Source of the DNA: Allomuricauda ruestringensis DSM 13258
GTDB taxonomy: Bacteria > Bacteroidota > Bacteroidia > Flavobacteriales > Flavobacteriaceae
Assembly: GCF_000224085.1 (NCBI RefSeq)
Contig: NC_015945.1
Location: forward strand, 620,001-684,000
Reading direction: 5' to 3'
DNA: 64,000 bases
Position numbers and translations under genes: made by a program
Part shown: positions 9,046 to 16,658 of the stretch, piece by piece
Position numbering within the stretch: position 1 is the first letter of the stretch
How the letters are laid out: every line of letters begins with the position of its first letter
Notes under the pieces: model-generated
Database searches by the model: none
Told to the model about the DNA's origin: nothing
The model's input: only the letters and a program-made list of their open reading frames with translations

Positions 9046-9720
9046 TCAAGGAAAGAGTACATCGGCCAAATCCGCTAGTGAATCCAATATCATGGAAGGT
9101 TCGGCAGTGGCCAATTGTTCACGTGTTTGAGCACCGGTCAACACTCCAACGGTCCAACCACAATTGGCATTTTTTCCTTCTTCAATATCAATGACCGAGT
9201 CACCTGCCTTTATCACATTCGCTGAAGCGGTAATACCAAACATGGCCATGGCCTTGTCTATCATTTCAGAAGAGGGCCTTCCGTGTACCACATCATCCGC
9301 GGTAATCAATCCATCAATCTGCTGTCCTGGAACCCAGCCCAATTTGTTTAAAAGTGATTGTGCCGTTTTTTGGTCGTAGCCAGTATTGAGAACAACTTTT
9401 ACATCTTTGTTTTTCAATAATTTAAACAATTCTTCAACACCATCATAAGAGGTCACCTCCAAATTGTTATAGGCTTCTTCCAACATATCTTTAAAATCTT
9501 TAAAGACTGAATTTGCATCTATTTCCGTTGTTTTGGTCTCTTCCAAAATATCCGCTATCGCCTTAAATTTTTCCTTGCCGGCCCCAAACCTCAATACGGT
9601 TTCCAAGGAAACCTCCACACCATGTTTAGCGAAAGCATCCCTAACGGTTTTGTACACCACATTATCCTCGTTTACCGTGGTACCTGCCATATCAAAAACG
9701 GCCAGTTGTATTTTCTTCAT
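9046..9720 (-). CDS. Phosphonatase-like HAD hydrolase (PhnX-like, TIGR03351 type)
   Basis: 224 residues. The HAD motif I is FDMAGT (nucleophile Asp10), the DxAGT form that separates phosphonoacetaldehyde hydrolases from ordinary HAD enzymes (DxDx[TV]). Before the final acidic motif the usual HAD lysine is replaced by arginine (HGRPSSEMI, Arg148), another mark of this clade. A cap-domain lysine is present in FGAGKEKFKAI (Lys49 or nearby), a candidate for the Schiff-base residue that polarises the C-P bond. The last motif is KAGDSVIDIEEG. The expected reaction is hydrolysis of phosphonoacetaldehyde or a hydroxy-derivative to an aldehyde and phosphate in the cytoplasm. Its ATG overlaps the oxidase stop (ATGA), so the two are translationally coupled. 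No PhnW transaminase is seen, as is usual for this subfamily. Confidence 0.85.
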   Translation of the reverse strand: MKKIQLAVFDMAGTTVNEDNVVYKTVRDAFAKHGVEVSLETVLRFGAGKEKFKAIADILEETKTTEIDANSVFKDFKDMLEEAYNNLEVTSYDGVEELFKLLKNKDVKVVLNTGYDQKTAQSLLNKLGWVPGQQIDGLITADDVVHGRPSSEMIDKAMAMFGITASANVIKAGDSVIDIEEGKNANCGWTVGVLTGAQTREQLATAEPSMILDSLADLADVLFP

Positions 9721-10889
9721 AAGTTAATTTTCTGCTTATTAAATATAGTGGCAATATGCTTCTTTGAGAATCCTGCGCTGCCAGTCATTCCCTTTCCCCC
9801 GATTCCAGTTACAATATGGATATTGTCATCAATGGTTTTTTGAAAAAGATCGCTGTTCTTGCATTGTGAGTAGATCCCATACCATCTTTTCTGGATTTGA
9901 TAGGTGGGCAGGTCGATTACTTTTTTAGCCTCCTCAATCATAAAGTTATCGATATCCATATCCAAGTCATACCCTAAATCTTCAATTTTGCCGGCATCGG
10001 CATATTGGTGGGAGTCTCCCAAAATTACGGAGCCATCCGCTGCTTGTTTAAAGAGGATATGCACGCCCCATTTCTTTTGGGGACTTCCCTTTGGTTCATT
10101 TTCCTTGATCTGTGAGTAGGAAGGACATTCATGGAATGCTTCGTATCTGCGGATGGACCATCCTGTTAAGATGGATCCCCTTAATTTGAAATTACCCTGC
10201 GGTTTAGTTTGCATCATCTGTAATTTGGAAACCTCAAGTTCGCTGGATGAGAACATCGCAGGATACAGGTTTTTAAAATCGCTTCCGTTACAGATAACAA
10301 CTTTACTGCCGAACACCTCTTCATCTTTCGTGCTTTGGACTGTAACATTTTCTCCTGTGGATTCACAGGAAATGACCGGGAAATCGAACTTAATGTCCAA
10401 TCCTCTTTGAGTCACCAAGTATTTCTGAAGTCTATGAATCATTGTTCTTGGCTCTACCGTAACTTCTTCAGGAAAAAAAAGCCCCGCCGTCACATAATCC
10501 GTTCGAAGTCCTGAATATTTTTCCAAACACTGGTGTCTCGTGAGCAATTGGGATTCGTAACCGTTGGAACTGTTTATGGCACCAAGCTCAACCAACAATT
10601 GTTCTTCCTCTTCATTGGAGGCCAAATATACCGTTCCATTCTGACGGATACTGATATCGAACCTAGATTGAATCCCTTTATAGATACGAAGACTTTCACG
10701 GCCGAATTGTTGCCATTTGGTATTCATGCCCGATGGAACCACTTGCCCAAAATTCTGCGTGGTCGCTCCTTTTGGATAGGCATCCTTTTCCACCAAACAA
10801 ACTTTAAGGCCCAATTCTAGGGCATGATACGCATGAAAAGTCCCTAACACACCTCCGCCTACAATGACGGCATCATATTTATTGTCCAT
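9717..10889 (-). CDS. FAD-dependent amine oxidase of the phosphonate-associated type (TIGR03364-like)
   Basis: 390 residues from the ATG at 10889. The longer open frame to 10934 would run deep into the transporter gene and delay the FAD motif. The N-terminus YDAVIVGGGVLGTFHAYHAL is the dinucleotide-binding GxGxxG fold, followed by VEKDAYPKGATTQNFGQV. The C-terminus has ITGIGGKGMTGSAGFSKKH for the FAD ribityl side. The fold is that of glycine/D-amino-acid oxidases (DAO). Members that sit beside PhnX-like hydrolases are thought to oxidise aminoethylphosphonates or their N-methyl or hydroxy forms to phosphonoacetaldehydes. Here the gene overlaps the transporter by 11 bp and the hydrolase by 4 bp, so the product would pass straight to the hydrolase. 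Exact substrate not readable. Confidence 0.85.
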   Translation of the reverse strand: MDNKYDAVIVGGGVLGTFHAYHALELGLKVCLVEKDAYPKGATTQNFGQVVPSGMNTKWQQFGRESLRIYKGIQSRFDISIRQNGTVYLASNEEEEQLLVELGAINSSNGYESQLLTRHQCLEKYSGLRTDYVTAGLFFPEEVTVEPRTMIHRLQKYLVTQRGLDIKFDFPVISCESTGENVTVQSTKDEEVFGSKVVICNGSDFKNLYPAMFSSSELEVSKLQMMQTKPQGNFKLRGSILTGWSIRRYEAFHECPSYSQIKENEPKGSPQKKWGVHILFKQAADGSVILGDSHQYADAGKIEDLGYDLDMDIDNFMIEEAKKVIDLPTYQIQKRWYGIYSQCKNSDLFQKTIDDNIHIVTGIGGKGMTGSAGFSKKHIATIFNKQKINL

Positions 10890-12159
10890 AATCCAATTCC
10901 TTGTTGAGTTGTTCAGCTTTACTGCGAGAGGCAAAGTGAGCGAATAAAATTAGTGTACTACAAATACCTATAAAAGCCACGGCGTACGTACCGTACACAA
11001 AAAAATTGAGCCAGGACAAACTGGCCTGTCCAAAGTTTTTATAAAGCAGCACCAAAACGCTGCCCACATAACCAAAGGCATCGGCAATATAAATAAGAAA
11101 ACCTGAATTTCCCTTTACCTTAAAGGTGGCAATAAAACGATCAAAAAATAGACAGTTGAACGGCACATAACAAATATAGAGTCCAAAACCAGTACAAACC
11201 ATCCATACAAAAGGGTCCAAAATCCCAACTTGAAACATTAGGGTGCTCCCCCCCAAAACCACTGTTCCCAAAATGAGAAGCACATGATAGGTAAGCAAGG
11301 CCTTAAAATTATCCTTGATGTAAAAAATGGCACCAATAATCAAGAGCACCACAATGGCAATGATAATCTCTGAAGTTGAAAATACGGAAACGTCGCCACG
11401 GTACCCGATACTGTCCCAAAGTTCACGGGCAAAGTTGTCCCTAAAATCCCGAAATGCCGTCAAAAAAGTATAAAACACTATGATGAGAAGCAAGGGGAAC
11501 AAAAACTTTTTCACCAAGTCCTTTCTGTCCCGGGCAGTCATAGGGATGCGCTCCGTTCGGTTGGCAATATCCTCTGTAGTCGGCGGGGGAACGCGTTGCA
11601 ACAAAAAAGAGCACAACAAAAGGGGAACAAAAAACAGGGCTCCTGTAACTGAAGGCATCCAAAATTCGCCAACGCCCCAAAATTGCATCACATAAAGTCC
11701 TACGGATTTCACCACACCGCTGGACACAATAAAGCTTGCAGACAACACCACGCCCAAAATATCGGTAAACCGCCTGCCCTCGATATAAGAAAAAACAATC
11801 CCCCAGATCATTCCCAAAGGAAAACCGTTAAGGAACATAAGGGGGATATTGTAGGGCGCGGGTACCCAGGCAAAAAGCACTAAAGATATCTCAGCAAAAA
11901 TAATCAGGGAAATCAAATACAGTAACCTACGGTTGGGCGTAAGCTCCGAGATAACCTTGATTCCAACAAACTTGGAAAGAGCATAGCCCAACACTTGGGC
12001 TATGACCAGCAGAATTTTGTAATCGACCCCCATAAATGCCAGTCCATCAAAAGTAGCAACGGAGAAAGGCTTTCTAAAGGCGTACATGCAAAAATAGGTG
12101 CCAAAGGCGGCCAAAGAGGCATGCAGGAGAAAGATTACGTTGGATCGTTTTTTGGACAT
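10879..12159 (-). CDS. DUF5690-family major-facilitator-like membrane transporter
   Basis: 426 residues with about 12 hydrophobic segments, mostly helices with small charged loops such as SYIEGRRFTDILGV and FRDFRDNFARELWDSIGYRG. The opening FLLHASLAAFGTYFCMYAFRKPFSVATF is the pattern I associate with DUF5690, a family with MFS-like topology and a glycerol-phosphate-permease-like first helix. It is the first gene of a three-gene leftward operon with overlapping reading frames (transporter, FAD oxidase, phosphonatase-like hydrolase). The natural inference is uptake of the aminophosphonate from the periplasm, or of a related organophosphorus compound. No transport data are visible in sequence. 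Confidence 0.75.
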   Translation of the reverse strand: MSKKRSNVIFLLHASLAAFGTYFCMYAFRKPFSVATFDGLAFMGVDYKILLVIAQVLGYALSKFVGIKVISELTPNRRLLYLISLIIFAEISLVLFAWVPAPYNIPLMFLNGFPLGMIWGIVFSYIEGRRFTDILGVVLSASFIVSSGVVKSVGLYVMQFWGVGEFWMPSVTGALFFVPLLLCSFLLQRVPPPTTEDIANRTERIPMTARDRKDLVKKFLFPLLLIIVFYTFLTAFRDFRDNFARELWDSIGYRGDVSVFSTSEIIIAIVVLLIIGAIFYIKDNFKALLTYHVLLILGTVVLGGSTLMFQVGILDPFVWMVCTGFGLYICYVPFNCLFFDRFIATFKVKGNSGFLIYIADAFGYVGSVLVLLYKNFGQASLSWLNFFVYGTYAVAFIGICSTLILFAHFASRSKAEQLNKELDYGQ

Positions 12160-12360
12160 GCAATGATGAATCGAAAAGTTTACAAATACTAAATTTGTTT
12201 TTCAAATTACTCACTTTTATTGAAAAGAACGGCTATTCCTAAGATTAAAAAAACGTTAGTTTAAATGTGCAATGTTAATCCTTAACAAATTTGAGCTTGG
12301 TCTAAACTGGAAACGGGCAAAGCATACCATCCACGCCTAAAGAAAAAAGTCAACAAAAAA
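12160..12360. promoter_or_regulatory. Upstream region of the DUF5690-oxidase-phosphonatase operon
   Basis: Non-coding, AT-rich. Contains AGATTAAAAAAA (12242-12253), TTAAATG (12261-12267) and AATGTTA (12271-12277), the same ordered set as upstream of susC (8275-8322) but with gaps about 6 bp shorter. TTTG-rich stretches near 12190-12215 on the minus strand could hold the -7 element, but no exact TAnnTTTG is seen. Confidence 0.3.
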
Positions 12361-12380
12361 GAGGCTAAAAAGGTAGCCTC
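12361..12380 (-). terminator. Rho-independent terminator of the 12423-12941 lipoprotein gene
   Basis: Perfect 7-bp inverted repeat GAGGCTA/TAGCCTC with a 6-base loop. Read on the minus strand it is followed by TTTTTTGTTGACTTTTTT, a good U-tract. It begins about 40 bp after the stop codon of the minus-strand gene. Confidence 0.8.
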
Positions 12381-12422
12381 TATATTGGTTATGTCTTGGA
12401 CATCGAGTGAAGTTTTTTTTTA

Positions 12423-12941
12423 TTAGGGTATTAAGGAATATGTAAAATCAATTCTTGTTTGAACTACAGTTCCTGTCACCTCTGTTACACTATAAATTTC
12501 TGAAAAAGTGAATTGAGAGGAATCCTCGTTAAATTCCAAGGTAGTGGTTTGCAAACTGCAGGAAGATACCAAACTAAGGTTTTGAGACGCCAATTCCCAT
12601 GTTCCAGTTGATGCAACAACGTACTCACAATCTTCTACATATTTTCCCAGTTCGTAAGCATACGACCTATCTTCCTCAAATGTATAAGAAGCATCTTTTT
12701 TACATTCAGCGTATTGTGCAAATAGGTCAGTAGATGGGTTGTCCGTGTTATCATCCGTCAGATCCAATTCTTTGACAGCCACAATTCCAGAAAGTACCCA
12801 CTCCCCTACCAATTTTTGCTCATTGGCACTAAGGTCTCCCGTAAAATCTTCGGCACATTCCACCCCGTCATCCGAAGTACACGATAAAAGCATTGCACCA
12901 ATACACATCACGATTCCAGCATTAAAAAGCTTTTCTTTCAT
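12423..12941 (-). CDS. Lipocalin-like lipoprotein of unknown role
   Basis: 172 residues with a short signal and lipobox LLSC at Cys21 followed by TSDDG. The mature part starts with LSANEQKLVGEWVLSGI, then SYTFEEDRSYAYELGKYVEDCEY, GTWELASQNLSLVS and TTTLEFNEDSSQFTFSE. This succession of 'xGxWxL' and short beta strands is typical of the lipocalin-like lipoproteins (DUF4923/DUF5004-like) common in Bacteroidota. Four cysteines in the mature protein could form disulfides. It is a single-gene unit with its own terminator at 12361-12380. Function unknown; no link to neighbours. Confidence 0.75.
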   Translation of the reverse strand: MKEKLFNAGIVMCIGAMLLSCTSDDGVECAEDFTGDLSANEQKLVGEWVLSGIVAVKELDLTDDNTDNPSTDLFAQYAECKKDASYTFEEDRSYAYELGKYVEDCEYVVASTGTWELASQNLSLVSSCSLQTTTLEFNEDSSQFTFSEIYSVTEVTGTVVQTRIDFTYSLIP

Positions 12942-13408
12942 TTTGATTTGAATTTTATTGTTTAATAAATGATGGGCAAGAGTGCAAATGGTTGTGTGTT
13001 GATTCTAAAAAATCTCTTTCCAAAACCTTATCCAATTAAAACGGTCAATGTCTATTAAGTCGAATTCACAAAATCGCCTTAGCTTCACATAAAAGTAAGT
13101 CTAATAAGGCATTGAGCACTTTCCTAAAATAGAGGTCACCGGTGTTTATGTGAACGAAACGCCTATTGCCTATTCCCCTATATTGAAGAACAAGAGGATG
13201 ATGAAATTGCGGATGAGTTGTGGCACAATTGCAAGCCAAGTTCAAGAAACTCACAGAAAAACCATCAAAAAAGAGAAGCCCAATTTATTGATTGTTTGCA
13301 GAAATTCTATTTTTTTTCGCAATACCAACGTCTACGGGAGCACTACCAGAAAACTGCCTAATGAGCGCTCCGAAAGTCCCTGTACTTATCATCTGATAAA
13401 GGATTTGC
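12942..13408. other. 467-bp gap with possible decayed coding remnants
   Basis: No intact gene is supported. Between about 13150 and 13345 three plus-strand frames each carry a protein-like stretch: VNETPIAYSP, then IEEQEDDEIADELWHNC in the next frame, then LQAKFKKLTEKPSKKRSPIY before a stop. This is how a short gene with frameshifts would look. A plus-strand 90-residue frame at 13150-13422 runs through all of it but has an unnatural composition and overlaps the DUF1080 stop, so I do not call it. Confidence 0.25.
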
Positions 13409-14173
13409 TTAGAGTTCCCTGATTTTTATATTTCGGAACCAAGTTTCAAAATACCAATACTGCAGTGCTATTTTGCCCTCGGTGGTCCGGCCAAACTCAG
13501 GATATTTGGAGAAATGGGTCCCTGCAATCTTTTCTTTCCATTGAGGCGTGCTGAAATCTTCCTCAGCAGTGAGAACTCCATTCAGGTAAAATGTTACTTT
13601 CCCATCCACTTGTTTTATTCGGGTCTTGTTCCACTCCCCTTGTTTTACCTCCACTTTATTTTGTTGAGGTTGAAAAACGTACAAACAACCCGGCCTTTTC
13701 TCTGGAACATTATAATCCATGTGGTCTGCTCCCAACATTTGATATTCTGGACCACTTTGCCATGCGGTTGGAACATCCGGCATTTCTATTACATTTATAA
13801 AAATTCCGCTATTTCCGTTCCCCGCCACCTTCCATTCCAATACTAGTTCATAATCGTCATAAGGCTGATCGGTAACCAAATCGCCTGCCGTTAAAGATTC
13901 ATCGTTGGTATTGCTATGCAGTTCACCATCCACAACTTCCCAAACCGAATTGGCATTAGGACCGTTGTACAAGTGCCATCCGTCCATCGTCTCTCCATCA
14001 AAAAGCAACTTCCATCCTTCTTTCTTTTCTACATCCAACAATTGGTTATGGGCAGCATTTTCTATGGCAGCTTTTTTGGTTCGCCAAGTATTGGACTCTT
14101 CCTTTTTGTTCTCGCTCTTACAGGAAGCCAACACCAATAATGCGATAATACATCGGGTAATTCTTGAATACAT
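13409..14173 (-). CDS. DUF1080 (3-keto-disaccharide hydrolase-type) lipoprotein
   Basis: 254 residues; lipobox LASC, Cys18. The core matches the DUF1080/PF06439 jelly-roll family: GWKLLFDGETMDGWHLYNG, WEVVDGELHSN, DLVTDQPYDDYELVLEWKVAGNGNSGIFINV, PTAWQSGPEYQMLGADHM, GEWNKTRIKQVDGKVTFYLNG and, at the C-terminus, YWYFETWFRNIKIREL. Some members hydrolyse 3-keto-glycosides made by GFO/IDH-type oxidoreductases, but no such oxidoreductase is in this window. The gene stands alone, divergent from thioredoxin, so its substrate cannot be inferred. Confidence 0.85.
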   Translation of the reverse strand: MYSRITRCIIALLVLASCKSENKKEESNTWRTKKAAIENAAHNQLLDVEKKEGWKLLFDGETMDGWHLYNGPNANSVWEVVDGELHSNTNDESLTAGDLVTDQPYDDYELVLEWKVAGNGNSGIFINVIEMPDVPTAWQSGPEYQMLGADHMDYNVPEKRPGCLYVFQPQQNKVEVKQGEWNKTRIKQVDGKVTFYLNGVLTAEEDFSTPQWKEKIAGTHFSKYPEFGRTTEGKIALQYWYFETWFRNIKIREL

Positions 14174-14270
14174 TTGTGGTTTAGTTTGATTTATAGTGCA
14201 GTCGCTAAAGATAAAAAAAGAAATTCATCCAATGTTGCCCAGATATGTATCAATATAAATTTTGATGATT

Positions 14271-14288
14271 AAGTGACCTAAGTCACTT
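14271..14288 (+). promoter_or_regulatory. CRP/FNR-like palindrome upstream of thioredoxin
   Basis: Perfect inverted repeat AAGTGAC-CTAA-GTCACTT. Its core TGAC-N4-GTCA is shared with the site upstream of the universal stress genes (16408-16419). The centre is 57 bp before the trx ATG. A weak -7-like TATAAATTG at 14307-14315 would put the site near -41 of the start of transcription. Confidence 0.55.
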
Positions 14289-14336
14289 TGGGAAAAATCG
14301 GGTTTTTATAAATTGCAGTCTATAATTTTTAGAAAA

Positions 14337-14636
14337 ATGAAAGGAAATTTTGCAGCTTTGATCAATAGCGACCAATTAACGCTAGTAGATTTTTCGGCAG
14401 AATGGTGTGGCCCCTGTAAAATGTTGGCCCCAATTTTAAAACAGGTAAAAGATGAAATGGGCGATGATTTAAAAATTGTGAAAATAGACGTCGATAAAAA
14501 CCAAAGCCTTGCCAATACCTACCAAGTTAGGGGTGTTCCTACAATGATTTTCTTTAAAAATGGCGAACAACTCTGGAGAAAATCTGGAGTACTCCAAAAG
14601 GCAGAAATTGTACAATTGGCAAAATCGTTCTTGTAA
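14337..14636 (+). CDS. trxA: Thioredoxin
   Basis: 99 residues from ATG 14337; an upstream in-frame ATG at 14313 would only add eight residues with no homology value. The active site is WCGPC in DFSAEWCGPCKMLAPILKQ, followed by KIVKIDVDKNQSLANTYQVRGVPTMIFFKNG with the cis-proline (GVPT). It is a small cytoplasmic disulfide reductase, slightly shorter than the classic ~105. The preceding TGAC-N4-GTCA palindrome suggests it is co-regulated with the stress proteins that converge from the right. A hairpin at 14649-14668 (TCATTCA/TGAATGA) lies over the convergent stops but lacks a U-tract. Confidence 0.93.
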   Translation: MKGNFAALINSDQLTLVDFSAEWCGPCKMLAPILKQVKDEMGDDLKIVKIDVDKNQSLANTYQVRGVPTMIFFKNGEQLWRKSGVLQKAEIVQLAKSFL

Positions 14637-14648
14637 TTTTTTACCGGA

Positions 14649-15509
14649 TCATTCAAATAAGTGAATGACCAAAAACGGTACCTTGGAGTTAAAGCTCACT
14701 TTTTTAATGACAGGTTCCCGTGTTAACCTTTCAAAGAAAGTATGGTTTTGATTGATCATTACAACCATATCAATGCTTTTGTCTTTTTCAACCAATTGCT
14801 GAATGGTATTGTTAACAGAAGTATCCTTTTCCACTTCAATAAATTCGTAGTCGATGGATTTAAGACGGTTTTTCAATCCTTTTTTTGAAGCTTTTTGTTC
14901 AGGAGCCAGTGCATCCAAACTACCTACATGGGCTATCCATAATTTAGCTTTGAAATGTTCGACGAAATTCAAAAGTGGTTTCAGTTCATAATTTTCAAAA
15001 AGATGTTCATAACCCGTTGCCAATAGTATGGCGTCTATTTCTTTGTCTATTTGATAATCATCGGGCACGGCAATAACAGGGCAAAAATCGACTTCCTTGA
15101 TAACTTTATAGGTATTGCTTCCTATAAAGACTTCTTTTAATCCTGAGGCCCCTTTGGTTCCCATAACAACATAATCAATCTCCTCGCGGTACACTGTCTT
15201 GCCAATGGCATTGACAAGGTTATCTGGAACGGAACGGGCAATAAATGTATGTTCAGGGTTTTTGTCAAAGCTTTTTATTTTTTCCAATTCCCTTTTGAGG
15301 TCACGTTCGGATTGTTCCTTGATTAAATTGTACAAACGGGTGTCGTTGGCTCCCGCCATTTTGGTTGATAAGCCAGAGGCACCCACCTGATAAGAATTCA
15401 GGATAAAAAAATCACAGGGAACATCTTTAAAGATCGTCAAAGCATAAGCAATGGCGTTCCAAGCATTATTGGAAAAGTCTGTGGGCAATATGATCCTTTT
15501 TTTCTTCAC
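14649..15509 (-). CDS. Tandem-domain universal stress protein (UspA family)
   Basis: 286 residues with a GTG start (15507-15509). Domain 1 (about 1-145) begins KKRIILPTDFSNNAWNAIAYAL and ends with the nucleotide-binding signature MGTKGASGLKEVFIGSNT followed by PVIAVPDDY (G-x2-G-x9-GS, so ATP-binding is likely). Domain 2 (about 150-286) is degenerate and lacks that signature. It lies 4 bp after the second Usp gene at 15514-16359 and shares its promoter. Usp proteins act in the cytoplasm in stress, energy-limitation or low-oxygen survival. The upstream CRP/FNR-like site fits that. Confidence 0.9.
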   Translation of the reverse strand: MKKKRIILPTDFSNNAWNAIAYALTIFKDVPCDFFILNSYQVGASGLSTKMAGANDTRLYNLIKEQSERDLKRELEKIKSFDKNPEHTFIARSVPDNLVNAIGKTVYREEIDYVVMGTKGASGLKEVFIGSNTYKVIKEVDFCPVIAVPDDYQIDKEIDAILLATGYEHLFENYELKPLLNFVEHFKAKLWIAHVGSLDALAPEQKASKKGLKNRLKSIDYEFIEVEKDTSVNNTIQQLVEKDKSIDMVVMINQNHTFFERLTREPVIKKVSFNSKVPFLVIHLFE

Positions 15510-15513
15510 AATT

Positions 15514-16359
15514 TTATCTCTTAATGTTCTGCATTACCATAAATGGTATTTTAATCTTCAACCCCAGTAAATCTACTGTTGACCTATAGAGCATATCCTC
15601 AAAAAAGGAGTGTCTCGAGTTCAACATAACAAGCATCCCCGCGTCTTTTTGCTCAATCTGCTCCAGAATAACCTCTGCTTTGTTTTTAACGGGCGTTGTC
15701 TCAAAATGGAGGTAAGAATTGGCCAAGGTCTCTTCCAAAAATAACTTATTGTCTTCTTGTCTGGGACTAAGTTCATCAAAATCTGTAATGTACAAACAAT
15801 ATACCTTGGACTTAAATTTACCGGCCAGGTCACCTAAAAGTTTTAACTCCCTCCGCTTATAAGGAAGCAAGTAATCTGTTGGAAAAAGAATGGCCTTGGG
15901 TTGTCTGTATTCAAAATCTTCCGGTATGGCCAGCACCGGACACTTTACATATTTAAAAATTTCTATGGTGAAACTCCCAAATGTGGTTTTGTGGTTGCTG
16001 GTCTCTCCTTTGGTCCCCATGATTACCACATCAATGTTCATTTCATCCACAAAATCATTTATACTATCTACTAGATTGTCAAAACGCGCTACGGTCTCAA
16101 AATTGTGCAGCGGGTTTGGTGGCTCTCCAATTACGGAGTTGACCAATTTATCCAATTTCTTTACCGTTTGTTCCCTTTTGTCTTCTTTCAGTTTCTCAAC
16201 ATCCTCTAACATTGCTGTTTTGTACTTACCGTACACCTCCTCGCCATAGGCGTGCAGTACAAAAAAACAAGCACGCTCACATTTAAAAAGCTCTTGTGCA
16301 TATTGCAGGGCATGCAAAGCATTTTTGGAGAAATCGGTAGGAATCAATACGGTTTTCAT
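15514..16359 (-). CDS. Tandem-domain universal stress protein (UspA family)
   Basis: 281 residues. Domain 1 starts KTVLIPTDFSKNALHALQYAQELF and carries MGTKGETSNHKTTFGSFTIEIFKYVKCPVLAIPED, a recognisable but altered ATP-binding loop. Domain 2 starts KAILFPTDYLLPYKRRELKLLGDLA and ends without a glycine loop. First gene of the two-gene usp operon. Its leader has an exact TAnnTTTG -7 box (16377-16384, minus strand) and a TGAC-N4-GTCA palindrome centred about 41-42 bp before the predicted transcription start. Similar in layout to its neighbour, so probably an old duplication. Confidence 0.9.
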   Translation of the reverse strand: MKTVLIPTDFSKNALHALQYAQELFKCERACFFVLHAYGEEVYGKYKTAMLEDVEKLKEDKREQTVKKLDKLVNSVIGEPPNPLHNFETVARFDNLVDSINDFVDEMNIDVVIMGTKGETSNHKTTFGSFTIEIFKYVKCPVLAIPEDFEYRQPKAILFPTDYLLPYKRRELKLLGDLAGKFKSKVYCLYITDFDELSPRQEDNKLFLEETLANSYLHFETTPVKNKAEVILEQIEQKDAGMLVMLNSRHSFFEDMLYRSTVDLLGLKIKIPFMVMQNIKR

Positions 16360-16376
16360 GGGTATCTCGCTTTTAT

Positions 16377-16419
16377 CAAAGATAAATCGATGAAAACGTA
16401 TAAAAAATGACGTAGGTCA
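16377..16419 (-). promoter_or_regulatory. usp promoter: TAnnTTTG -7 element plus TGAC-N4-GTCA operator
   Basis: On the minus strand TATCTTTG (16377-16384) fits the Bacteroidota -7 consensus exactly. TGAC-GTAG-GTCA lies at 16408-16419. With transcription starting about 6 nt after the -7 box, the palindrome centre falls near -41.5, the class II position for CRP/FNR-type activators. The same palindrome type precedes thioredoxin. Confidence 0.6.
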
Positions 16420-16480
16420 CGATGTTGGTAGAAAATATCTTAACATCCTTTATTTTGAGGGACTTCCGTAAAACAATAGT

Positions 16481-16628
16481 GGCTGTCTAAAAAGTATTGA
16501 AATACGTCATTCTGAACCTGCCTACCGGACAGGCAGGTTCATTTCAGAATCTCATCATACTGATAAACCAATTGTTATGAGAACCTGAAACAAGTTCAAG
16601 TTGACGGAAACCTACCTTTTAGACAGCC
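16481..16628. repeat. Composite extragenic palindromic repeat
   Basis: Bounded by a near-perfect inverted repeat GGCTGTCTAAAAAG (16481-16494) / CCTTTTAGACAGCC (16615-16628). Inside is a strong hairpin GAACCTGCCT/AGGCAGGTTC (16514-16540). It also holds inward-facing copies of an ACGTCAT-TCTGAAC unit, which recurs at 59134. It follows the stop of the symporter operon and may end or stabilise its mRNA. Confidence 0.7.
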
Positions 16629-16658
16629 TCTATTTATAACTATATATTCAAATAGTTA

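Noticed and set aside
13150-13422. Plus-strand frame of 90 residues in the 467-bp gap
   Set aside because: No ribosome site or homology, overlaps the stop of the DUF1080 gene, and the better protein-like words lie in different frames; noted only as a possible decayed gene.
14649-14668. Hairpin TCATTCA-aataag-TGAATGA as terminator of trx or usp
   Set aside because: No U-tract follows on either strand and it lies within the end of the usp coding sequence.
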